Shown here: positions 1-7,757 of the stretch, piece after piece
Layout: each line of letters begins with the position of its first letter
Position numbering within the stretch: the first letter of the stretch is position 1
Source of the DNA: Trichomonas tenax
Taxonomy: Eukaryota > Parabasalia > Trichomonadida > Trichomonadidae
Length of the DNA: 31,667 bases
Direction of reading: 5' to 3'
Assembly: GCA_023091735.1 (NCBI GenBank)
Contig: JALKBU010000593.1
Location: 1 to 31,667, forward strand
The notes under the pieces: model-generated
Seen by the model: the letters and a program-made list of their open reading frames with translations, nothing else
Told to the model about the DNA's origin: nothing
Database searches by the model: none
Made by a program: the position numbers and the translations under genes

Positions 1-133
1 GCCACTTATACCACTGGATAGACAACTATCAATATGTACATGAAAGTACTTTCAAATCGAAAAAATATTGATCAGATAAAAAGTTATGAAGGTCGCGGGA
101 CTACACCGTAGAAGGAAAAATTTTCCCGAATTT

Positions 134-232
134 TTTTTTCTCGTTTACTCTTTTGAGTTTTGCAATTTTTAACGAGTGACCCTCCTATAGATCAGATCTG
201 ATGAAACATTTACGTGCCTTTCTGGGGTTCTG
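134..232 (+). repeat. Left terminal inverted repeat
   Basis: Pairs with 1049-1150 in inverted orientation. The homopolymer at the outer end (nine T here, six A in the other arm) makes the exact boundary uncertain by a few bases. Confidence 0.8.
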
Positions 233-1048
233 TTTACAGCGGTATCAATAATATCTCTGCAAACAAAGACTAAGCCGCTCATCCAATATGATTTTGCTTA
301 AACAAACACTATCTTGTATTGGAAGATGATGGAAGCTCTTCTCTTATCTATTGTAGGTATAACTGCATGTTAATAATATAGATGTAGCCTATAGTAAATC
401 GCAGAATTTATAAATATATTAACAAAATCAATTATAATTAATACATTCATAAACAGTGTGATTATAGATTATTATTTTAAGAATATGAGACTCTGTTTTT
501 GTATTTTTAAAAAAAAAGCAATAATTTAACTTATTTAGTATTTCCATTTATTTTAATAAGAAATTGGTGCTTTTCAGGGGTGCTGAGTATGTGAATAGCA
601 TTTGCTTGTCTATTTAAGTTGAGGATTTCAATGCCTCCATGAGATTGCAGCCAATTTCGACATGTAAAATAACGAAAGTCATCATTTTTGACACATATTC
701 TCTGATATTTGTCATGTAAAGTCGAAAATTTGATATGTAATGTTACCAATGAGCAAATTTTGTGTGAACTTGAGGTAGTATAACTTTATGTATGCTTGAT
801 GCATGGGCAAAGGAATGCTGTTTGATTCGCGCGCGTAGCATATTTTTTCTTTTCTATTTTTTGATTTTTCGACTGGAACTCTAGAAAAATAAGCGAGCGA
901 ACGCTATAATGATGAGATGTATTTGTTATAATCATCAAAGAGATTCATAACAGAAGCCCACTAATGATTTGTAATGGGTTTCTGTTTGTAATCATATCAT
1001 GATTAAGTAATACCTTGCTAAGATCATGAAACAGATTGCACCACTAGA

Positions 1049-1150
1049 ATCAGCACCCACAAAAAGCACGTAAATGTTTCATCAGATTCGTCCAGGAAGG
1101 GGGGTTACTCGTTAAAAATCGCAAAACTCAAAAGAGTAAACGAGAAAAAA
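1049..1150 (-). repeat. Right terminal inverted repeat
   Basis: Inverted copy of 134-232. It ends only about 50 bp upstream of the AAAAGTGA element of the next gene, so the insertion has been tolerated immediately beside a promoter. Confidence 0.8.
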
Positions 1151-1199
1151 TATGGAGGCCATTAATCTTATTAATTTTACGTTTAAAAATTCAAATTTC

Positions 1200-1207
1200 A
1201 AAAGTGA
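1200..1207 (+). promoter_or_regulatory. AAAAGTGA start-proximal element
   Basis: AAAAGTGACAACA lies 11 bp upstream of the ATG at 1219. The same string precedes the starts at 20927 and 23455. The element explains the apparent in-frame GTG at 1204, which is not taken as the start. Confidence 0.4.
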
Positions 1208-1218
1208 CAACAAAAAAG

Positions 1219-1878
1219 ATGCCTCCAAAATCGAATGAAAATAAGGAGGAAAAAACCGAAATAGAGAAAGAAACTGGCGAAAAAGATGAAAAACAAGAGA
1301 CAGAGAAGAAGGAAGAGGAATTAAATGAAACAGAAGTTCCAATTAAACCAAGAAAGCCGCGAAGATCAACGAAATTCGATCCAGAAACACTAAAATCAGA
1401 TGAAATAGGTATTTCCGCACTCTACAGACACTTAAAGAAGTTTGATTTGAACCTTTATCCCGATCAACCTGTTGAAGCACTCGAAAACTTGATGGCAATA
1501 TACCAAAAATGGATGCACAGGCTCTACGCCGCGGATTTTTATGACACAGCCATGAGAATTACGAAAGCAAGACCTGCGAAATACATTGTTGAACAATTTA
1601 TTTACGAACTTGATGGAGGAACGCCGTATGTTTTCGAGGATGACAATGATGCGCCTGACGTTATGTTCCCTTCGTTGCACAAAAAGCAAAGAAAACAAGA
1701 AGAAGAAGATTCCGATGCAACGAAAAAACCTCCACCACCTGCTCCAGATGATGAAGAGCCGAAGCATCCACCGCCAAAACCAGCAAATGTCGATTTCCTA
1801 AGTGATGAAGATTCTGATGATGGAAATTCACAGGATATACCAGAAATCTTGGACCTATTCGCTTCACAGAGGCATTAG
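1219..1878 (+). CDS. TIPIN/Swi3/Csm3-like replication fork protection protein
   Basis: This 219-residue protein has a Lys/Glu-rich, probably disordered N-terminus (residues 1-50). It is followed by a Swi3-type domain at about residues 50-130: a basic RRSTKFD stretch, then GISALYRHLKKF, then a helix with YQKWMHRLY. These match the family pattern of a Leu-Pro/Ser start, a KKF/KFK turn and a W-x-HRL/F helix seen in human TIPIN and yeast Csm3. The C-terminal third is Pro-rich, then acidic with SDEDSDD. Family members bind Timeless/Tof1 and stabilise stalled replication forks in the nucleus. The ATG at 1219 is preferred over an upstream GTG because it follows the AAAAGTGA element. It converges on the kinase gene with a 209-bp gap. 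The family call rests on domain pattern only. Confidence 0.72.
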   Translation: MPPKSNENKEEKTEIEKETGEKDEKQETEKKEEELNETEVPIKPRKPRRSTKFDPETLKSDEIGISALYRHLKKFDLNLYPDQPVEALENLMAIYQKWMHRLYAADFYDTAMRITKARPAKYIVEQFIYELDGGTPYVFEDDNDAPDVMFPSLHKKQRKQEEEDSDATKKPPPPAPDDEEPKHPPPKPANVDFLSDEDSDDGNSQDIPEILDLFASQRH

Positions 1879-2087
1879 ATATGAAATACTTTAGATTTGT
1901 GTTAAATAAATTTTCTTTATATTTTATATACCATTGATTTTGGTCAGGATAACAATGTATCAAAATCTTTTGCTTGCGAATGAGAAAAGTTCGAAAATTT
2001 GGCAAGGATAGTATTAATATATATATATTTACAATAAAAAGTTAATAATCAATTTATCCAAACAAGTATAATTAATATTAAGAGCTC

Positions 2088-3347
2088 TTATTTCGCTTTG
2101 AGCGAACGGATCATTTCTTGAACTTGAATAATCTTTTTCATCATTGATTCCTGATCTTCTTCAATGCTCTGTATGTCTTTTGTCAATGATTTAACGTCTT
2201 TTGTAAGCTGGTAGAATTCTTTCTGTGCGTTGTGATGTTCTTGTTTCTTATTATTTGATATACGATGAATATTGAATCTTCCAACTTTTTCACCTCCTTT
2301 GTCATTTTTCTGTATTGATGCGCTGTTGAAACGTGCCTTTTCGTGTCCTTTTCTGATTCTTTCGACAATAACTGAACCTCTGCGCGGAGATTCTTCTTCA
2401 TCAAAGTCGAATTGGACGTCTGGGACCTTGTTTGGTGTTGGCGATGTAATCTGTTGTGGTTTTGTCGAAGCGAATCTTTCATTCAATGGCGGAAGACTTT
2501 TGAGAATTTCGAGTGTGTTTGGTAATCCTTCTTCAGCGTTCTTCATGAAACGGTGGTTAAGCAGTTCTTCAGACGTAGCACGCTTTTCTGGGTCCATAAC
2601 AAGACATTTCTTTACAAAGTCGCGGAATTGTGAAGAAAATTCTGGTGGAAGTTCAGGTGCCTCCTTCTCCATGATGTTAACGATAGATTCCATGAACTTC
2701 ATGCCTGCGTAAGGCATTGTTCCTGTTGCGATTTCGATAACAGTGAGGCCGAAGCTCCAAACGTCCGATTTTGTTGTGTAACCTTCTCCGTTCTTGAGGA
2801 TTTCAGGTGACATATAACAAGCGTCGCCGACCATTGATAAACACGCTTGTTTTCTCACACCTCCTTGGATAAGAGACGTCGCGAGGCCGAAATCCGACAA
2901 CTTCGCCTCTCCCTTGCTGTTAATGAGAACGTTGCAGGCTTTTACATTTCTGTGAATTTGGTGACATCGATGAAAATAGTCTAAAGCTTTGAGAAATCCG
3001 CTGATAATATGGGCACACGCCATCTCATCCTTAATGCCACGTTTGTAGCCGTATTTCAAGATGCCTTCTAACGATCCGGCATCCATAAATTCTGTTAATA
3101 TCCAAACTTGTGCGCCAGACACGAAAGATCCATAGTACTGCACGATATTCGGGTCAGAACTCTTCGACCACATAGATGTTTGCTTCTGAAGGCTTTCAAG
3201 AGGATAAGGAAAATCTTCCAAGTTGATTATCTTAACGCAGACGGTCTCATTGTTCGCGAGACACTTCGCTTCGTAGACATCGGAGTACATTCCACGCCCA
3301 ACTTGGTGAATGAGTTCGTAGGATTCGCTGTCTAAAGGGAATGTCAT
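2088..3347 (-). CDS. STE20-family (OSR1/STRAD-like) kinase, probable pseudokinase
   Basis: This is a 419-residue protein. The kinase domain spans residues about 10-268 and has a glycine loop (VGRGMYSDVY), the ATP-binding lysine K39 in CVKII, DFG at 152-154, SPE in place of APE, and DVWSFG. The STE20 character is clear from PNIVQYYGSF and KALDYFH. Two catalytic residues are changed. The alpha-C glutamate is Gln56 (LQKQTSM against LxKEIxxM in OSR1/SPAK). The HRD aspartate is Asn134 (HRNVKACN), encoded by AAT on the minus strand. An ATP-binding but weakly active or inactive scaffold like STRAD is plausible. The tail is basic/Ser-rich and ends in a coiled coil (about residues 370-419); no CCT domain is seen. 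The frame stays open to an ATG at 3521, but the extra 58 residues do not look domain-like and the start at 3347 directly precedes the kinase domain. Confidence 0.85.
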   Translation of the reverse strand: MTFPLDSESYELIHQVGRGMYSDVYEAKCLANNETVCVKIINLEDFPYPLESLQKQTSMWSKSSDPNIVQYYGSFVSGAQVWILTEFMDAGSLEGILKYGYKRGIKDEMACAHIISGFLKALDYFHRCHQIHRNVKACNVLINSKGEAKLSDFGLATSLIQGGVRKQACLSMVGDACYMSPEILKNGEGYTTKSDVWSFGLTVIEIATGTMPYAGMKFMESIVNIMEKEAPELPPEFSSQFRDFVKKCLVMDPEKRATSEELLNHRFMKNAEEGLPNTLEILKSLPPLNERFASTKPQQITSPTPNKVPDVQFDFDEEESPRRGSVIVERIRKGHEKARFNSASIQKNDKGGEKVGRFNIHRISNNKKQEHHNAQKEFYQLTKDVKSLTKDIQSIEEDQESMMKKIIQVQEMIRSLKAK

Positions 3348-4312
3348 TAATTTTAAAATATTTTGGTCAAAACCGCTTAAATTTTTCGGTATTTTTATAT
3401 TGCTTGCGGTATGTACAGCATGTTTCGTTGACCAATCAATTTTTGTATGGTTTACAAATAAAACCGCCAAATCATTTGAAAGGTAATTTTGAAACAAAAC
3501 AGTTGTACATACTATGTTCATGGTATATATAACGAATAAAAGGAAATGAAGGCGAAATTTTTATTTGGAATGGTAGTTTACACATATTTCGCAAAAAACA
3601 TCAGTAAATAAGCACGACATAGATAATTGAACGCGCCTGACCACAAATTGGAATGATCTACATTTTCGATTTTTTAGTTCGCGATTTCGTGTTCATTAGA
3701 TAGTACTTCAGTTAGAATGCTTATAGTCAAAATCTTGACTATGAGTTTCTAATGACCAATCATCCTGAATTTGTGCGTTATCAATTTTGGCCAATGATCA
3801 ATATGTGAAATGTTGATTTCAGGGATTTACACAGTGGTGTCAGAAAAATACTGTCAAAAGCATTAATCACAAAATTTTGAAATTTTGTTAATCGAAATAG
3901 ATAATTTAGATCATGCTGTCGAATTTGTATGACGATTTTTGAGAGTTTTGCATGGGTTTTACGCTATGATATGCATTTTTTGTATATATTTCTTTTTTAT
4001 CATTCGCTTATCTAACGATTTGATCGATGCTTAATTTATCAAATTAATTTAATCGATCTATATAATATAAATATACAATTAAAATCACATATAACTTTTA
4101 TAACAGATCAAATTTGAATAACGAAAATAGAATCCCTTTAGTAGGATATTGCACAGGTCTATGTCTATCTAAACTATCTCCAGATATATAGAGATAACAG
4201 CATTAGAATGGTTATGTACAAAATAATATTCGATAATGATTTGTCAAAAAAATAATATTTACATGACAGATTAAATCATTTGAAAGTATTACTTGTCATA
4301 AAAATAAAATTT
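3348..4312. other. Divergent intergenic region, kinase / Sec24-like
   Basis: This 965-bp AT-rich spacer lies between divergent genes. It contains a perfect inverted repeat (ATAGTCAA 3723-3730, AATC loop, TTGACTAT 3735-3742) and, near the plus gene, two TACATGTCAT-type elements. No ORF or RNA gene is recognised. Confidence 0.6.
4260..4299. promoter_or_regulatory. Pair of TACATGTCAT-type elements before the Sec24-like gene
   Basis: TACATGACAG at 4260-4269 and TACTTGTCAT at 4290-4299 are 30 bp apart start to start. The second overlaps TCATA, which fits the trichomonad initiator consensus (TCA-Py-A/T), and is 13 bp before the ATG at 4313. Confidence 0.45.
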
Positions 4313-5728
4313 ATGTCAATGATGGATCTATCGAAGAGTAGCACGTATCTGACGGCCACTCACTACGATGGAGACATCCCCCGGACAGTCCCCGGGGAGA
4401 TAGGAATCATGTTCACGCCTATGCCTCGCTCAGTTATCACTCCTGAGACGTCTCGGATGCAAGGAGACTTGATTCCGAGGTGTGGCGCTTGTGCGGCGTT
4501 CATAAACAAGTACTGCACCATCTCGCAGAACCGATTCACGTGCAGTTTGTGTAACCAAGAAAATATTTTGAATGTTTGTATCGATCCAAACTCTGTCGAA
4601 TTGCAGAATGAGGTCTACGAATGCTACGTGCAGAACAAGTATATGGTCAGGCAGTCACTTATTGCGACAGATCTTCACATTATTTCAGCGAGTTTGCTAA
4701 ACAAATTCCCAAATTTCTTCGATGGACTGTCAAACTCTTACGGAAAGGTGACAAGTACGAGGCAGGTTGGAATTGCCATAATTAAAGGCGGTTTAACAGC
4801 TGCGATTTTTCGGCCAAATTTACATCTTCAAACATATGTCGACGAAATACCGCCGGTAACACCATCGAAAATGTTTGCGAATATACCGCTATTCAAGGCA
4901 TCGATAAATATACTGAAAGACAAATTTTTTAATTTGCCCCAGTGTTTTACTGACTCAGGATCGAAAAATGCGATCGATTTCGCATACAACGTCGGAATGA
5001 AATACGGAAGTGCAGTAACTTTCTGGTTGGATGAAAATGATTATAATATCGCGTGCCAAGGCGATTACAAGGATATGTGTATGTTAGTCGCTTCATGTGG
5101 ATCTGAGATATCGTTCCACGTGTTCGGAGACAACCTTTCACATGGAAGAACTTGCGCTGAAGTCGCTGCGATAACTGGTGGAAGATTGCACTTCATGAAC
5201 AAGCCTGATTTTTCATTCATCAACAGATACGTGATGCACGATGCATTCCTTTTCGGCAGAGGTCCTTGTTTATCCGGTCTCTCGGATTACGCTGGTGAAG
5301 GATTCCTTAAGAACGAGAGAGGTGTTGTTTTGGCAAAAGTCAGCATCAATCAAACATTCTTCTTCACTTTTCAAGCAAGGAAAATGCGAGCGAAATACAT
5401 CCAATTTGCGATTTTTTACACAACAGAAATGTCTAACAGGAAGATAAGAGTGTTCACGTTCCCTCTGAATGAGAAAGCTGTTTACAGTGATCATATCATT
5501 GATAGATATGTTGCAGGAATGGTTGCGAACTCTCTTTTGATTGAAGATCCTCAAGCAGCTGCTGAGTTACTTAAAACGTACCATCAGAGGTTCAACGAGA
5601 CTGAACTGAGATTGGCAGAGAATCTACTCACTATTCCATATCCTAAGATTTATGAAGTTGCACTTTCTCTCCGTGATGGAACAGAAATACTCACTTCAGA
5701 ATCTAGTTTTGATACTGCGTATGCATAA
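4313..5728 (+). CDS. Short Sec23/Sec24-family COPII coat protein
   Basis: This is a 471-residue protein. A four-cysteine zinc finger at residues 57-80 (RCGACAAFINKYC then FTCSLC) is the hallmark of Sec23/Sec24. It is followed by a region resembling the trunk (von Willebrand-like) fold, with a recognisable CAEVAAITGGRLHF segment as in Sec24 trunk C-termini. Then come a short beta-sandwich segment (KMRAKYIQFAIFY), a helical segment (DRYVAGMVANSLL) and an abrupt end. Sec24 proteins sort cargo into ER-derived COPII vesicles and are usually 750-1000 residues; this one lacks the long disordered N-terminus and the terminal gelsolin domain. Three ATGs occur close together (4313, 4319, 4322); the first is chosen because it follows an initiator-like TCATA. 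Sec24-like rather than Sec23-like is a judgement from the trunk end. Confidence 0.72.
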   Translation: MSMMDLSKSSTYLTATHYDGDIPRTVPGEIGIMFTPMPRSVITPETSRMQGDLIPRCGACAAFINKYCTISQNRFTCSLCNQENILNVCIDPNSVELQNEVYECYVQNKYMVRQSLIATDLHIISASLLNKFPNFFDGLSNSYGKVTSTRQVGIAIIKGGLTAAIFRPNLHLQTYVDEIPPVTPSKMFANIPLFKASINILKDKFFNLPQCFTDSGSKNAIDFAYNVGMKYGSAVTFWLDENDYNIACQGDYKDMCMLVASCGSEISFHVFGDNLSHGRTCAEVAAITGGRLHFMNKPDFSFINRYVMHDAFLFGRGPCLSGLSDYAGEGFLKNERGVVLAKVSINQTFFFTFQARKMRAKYIQFAIFYTTEMSNRKIRVFTFPLNEKAVYSDHIIDRYVAGMVANSLLIEDPQAAAELLKTYHQRFNETELRLAENLLTIPYPKIYEVALSLRDGTEILTSESSFDTAYA

Positions 5729-6242
5729 TTTTTTATATTGTTTTTATTGTTTTTTGTTTTATATTAGAGTTAAATATAGATTGTATATTATCTGATTTCC
5801 CATTTCCTAATCTCCACAAATATAATCATAATTATCATTCAGACAAATTTGGTTCTCTGAAAGAATTGCATCAATACAAAGAAGTATAATTACAAATAAA
5901 ACATCTATATATAATTGCCTTGAAAAATCATCTCATAATTCAAATTGAGAAAATGATATAAGTGATTTATTTTGAGAGAAAAATCTTGTGTTGGAGAATT
6001 ATTAATAACCTTATATGGAGTCGTTCAAAACTAAATTCAGTCTTTGGATCATTTACAGAATTAATAAGCTTGCATTTTTGGATATGATTTATGTTCTTTT
6101 ATGTTTATTTTTCAAGATATTTGATAACAAATTAAAATCTTGATTTATATGATTGATGTTTGTTATAATCGTAAATTTATAGTTAATGAAATATTTGTAT
6201 TAAGTGATTGAGCTTTTACTCTGATTTTTTCGAACAAATTAT
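5729..6242. other. Convergent intergenic region
   Basis: AT-rich spacer between convergent genes. T-rich runs follow the Sec24-like stop codon. No ORF, RNA gene or repeat is recognised. Confidence 0.6.
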
Positions 6243-6587
6243 TTATAGATAAAACTCTACGCCTTGCTTCCACTTGATATTATCAACGTTTGATGTATTG
6301 ACTTCGTGTTCAAGTGCTGGTTTTCCAGTTTCTAAATCGTGAAATTCAGTTGCGTGAGCATTCCATGAATTAAGCTTCATTCCGGACTTAAGGCCGTCAG
6401 TTATCTCTTTTATTTTGGATGCTGGGCCCTCTAAAGCGATATCGACCCGATTCCTATCTTTTTTGTTGTTTGTAGAGCCCGCAACTACGCCCCTCTTCAA
6501 GGCCGCGCGCATCAGTGTCTGCCTGAACATGACGTTCTGGACTTTGCCGCGAACATAGCAAAAAAATTTAATATTTTCTTCACTCAT
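6243..6587 (-). CDS. Acylphosphatase-like protein
   Basis: This is a 114-residue protein, slightly longer than the roughly 95-100 usual for acylphosphatases, which hydrolyse the carboxyl-phosphate bond of acylphosphates in the cytosol. The N-terminal half shows the family signature: FFCYVRGKVQNVMFRQTL with the phosphate-binding arginine, then LKRGVVAGSTNN with the catalytic-type asparagine, then VDIALEGP. Two deviations are seen. The usual VQG is VQN, and GWVxN is GSTNN followed by a Lys/Asp-rich KKDRNR loop in place of the short turn. The ATG at 6587 immediately follows CCCTTTTATATCATT on the minus strand; a longer frame to 6791 adds only AT-rich, implausible sequence. Confidence 0.8.
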   Translation of the reverse strand: MSEENIKFFCYVRGKVQNVMFRQTLMRAALKRGVVAGSTNNKKDRNRVDIALEGPASKIKEITDGLKSGMKLNSWNAHATEFHDLETGKPALEHEVNTSNVDNIKWKQGVEFYL

Positions 6588-6602
6588 AATGATATAAAAG
6601 GG
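6588..6602 (-). promoter_or_regulatory. Initiator-like element abutting the acylphosphatase ATG
   Basis: On the minus strand CCCTTTTATATCATT runs directly into ATG. TCATT fits the trichomonad initiator consensus TCA-Py-(A/T). If transcription starts at its A, the 5' leader would be only a few bases. Confidence 0.5.
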
Positions 6603-6965
6603 TTTAAAACTTTCAAATATGAGGGTTGCCACTGGAGTAATTTTACATGTCAAATTGTCAAAAGAATATTGATTAACTATAAAAAGTCGAAATCTAGACT
6701 TGACTTTATAGACCAATAACCAAAAATAGTCTAAAAAGCTATATCTTGAGAATTCAAAGTTCATATAAAATTTCATATTTAACATTTTCAAAGAATCTCA
6801 TTGTTCCTATATTATATTTTCCTATTCCTGTGCTTTATATTGATAATAATTCCAAAATATTTTTCGAAATTGAGAAATATCATGAAACTGGCGAAATAGC
6901 ATATTCAAAAGTAGTAATTTAAACATAAATATTGAATACAAAACAACTTATACGAAAATCAAAAA
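6603..6965. other. Intergenic region upstream of acylphosphatase
   Basis: Contains TACATGTCAA at 6644-6653, about 57 bp from the ATG, and an imperfect inverted repeat (CTATAAAAAGTC 6677-6688, GACTTTATAG 6702-6711). The remainder is AT-rich with no gene recognised. Confidence 0.5.
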
Positions 6966-7565
6966 TCACATCAAGTTTTGATTTGAGTGAATGAAGCATT
7001 CAGCAAACCAGTTTCCGTTATTCTTCGCAAATTCAAGTAATGAAACTTTCTTTGCATCAATAAAATTAATATGAACTTTGTTTTTGACAAGCCACTCAGC
7101 AGTTGCCTGATTCTTGGATATAATGGTGTAGTGAATCGCGTTCCATCCATTCGAATCGATTGCGTTTATATCTGCTCCTTTTCTCATAATATATTCTAAA
7201 AATGCGCGATAACCGCGGAAGGCGGCGATGTGGAATGGAGTCTTTCCATCAGCGGTCCTCTCCTCGAGATCAGCACCAAATTGCAGCAGCACATCTACGG
7301 TTGACAATTGATTTGTAAATGCAGCCCAATGGAGTGCAGTAAAGCCAGCGAAATTCTTAAGATTTGGATCAGCTTTTGATTCAAGGAGGTATTGAGCGCA
7401 TTCGACGCTTCCATGTGCAGCAGCGCACATTAAAAGTGAATGGCAGTGGTTATTTTCCGAAATTTTCTTCGCATCAGGCGACACTTGTGAAGGCACAAGG
7501 CTTTTGAGTTTTTCGACATTATTCAATCGAGCGGCTTCCCAAGCTTGATCAATTAATGAGCTCAT
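6966..7565 (-). CDS. Ankyrin-repeat protein
   Basis: This 199-residue protein is made almost wholly of about five ankyrin repeats. Segments with clear consensus are HSLLMCAAAHGSVECAQYLL, TALHWAAFTNQLSTVDVLL, TPFHIAAFRGYRAFLEYI and NAIHYTIISKNQATAEWLV. The conserved loop forms SKADPN, FGADLEE and KGADINAID are present. An N-terminal capping pair (AWEAARLNNVEKLKSL) and a degenerate last repeat close the stack. There is no other domain, signal peptide or membrane segment, so it is probably a small cytosolic protein-binding module; no partner can be inferred. The frame extends to an ATG at 7649, but MSSLIDQAWEAA at 7565 is a natural ankyrin start and lies just downstream of a TGACACTTTTTATC stretch. 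Confidence 0.85.
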   Translation of the reverse strand: MSSLIDQAWEAARLNNVEKLKSLVPSQVSPDAKKISENNHCHSLLMCAAAHGSVECAQYLLESKADPNLKNFAGFTALHWAAFTNQLSTVDVLLQFGADLEERTADGKTPFHIAAFRGYRAFLEYIMRKGADINAIDSNGWNAIHYTIISKNQATAEWLVKNKVHINFIDAKKVSLLEFAKNNGNWFAECFIHSNQNLM

Positions 7566-7757
7566 TTTTATTTTTTGATAAAAAGTGTCATCAGTTACAC
7601 CCCCTAAATTATTATTCTCCAATATAAAAATTTTAACCCCTGCACTCATCTCAATTCTTCATCTTTTGTTATTATATATAGACAAGAAAGATTGTAGTTG
7701 ATTTAACACATAAGAATAATTTAAATACACAACAATAAAATAAAAATAAACAAAAGA

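Larger units (their letters stand above)
134..1150. mobile_element. Non-autonomous element with ~100-bp terminal inverted repeats
   Basis: Bases 134-232 and 1049-1150 are imperfect inverted copies of each other. The outer 49 bases (starting TTTTTTCTCGTTTACTC) differ at only about two positions when one arm is reverse-complemented. Similarity continues, with small gaps, through a shared stretch reading CTGATGAAACATTTACGTGC. The roughly 800-bp interior is AT-rich, has no ATG-initiated ORF of useful size, and carries its own short hairpin (CAGAAGCCCA at 951-960 against TGGGTTTCTG at 975-984). No target-site duplication is evident. The structure fits a deleted DNA transposon or large MITE; which superfamily (Mutator-like, Tc1/mariner, Maverick remnant) cannot be told from this window. 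Confidence 0.75.

Noticed and set aside
531..749. 72-codon open frame on the minus strand inside the inverted-repeat element
   Set aside because: It opens with TTG, has no ATG, and lies within AT-rich element DNA; at most a decayed transposon remnant, with no recognisable domain.
3348..3521. 58-residue N-terminal extension of the kinase from ATG 3521
   Set aside because: Hydrophobic/random-looking sequence that does not belong to the kinase fold; the ATG at 3347 directly precedes the kinase domain.
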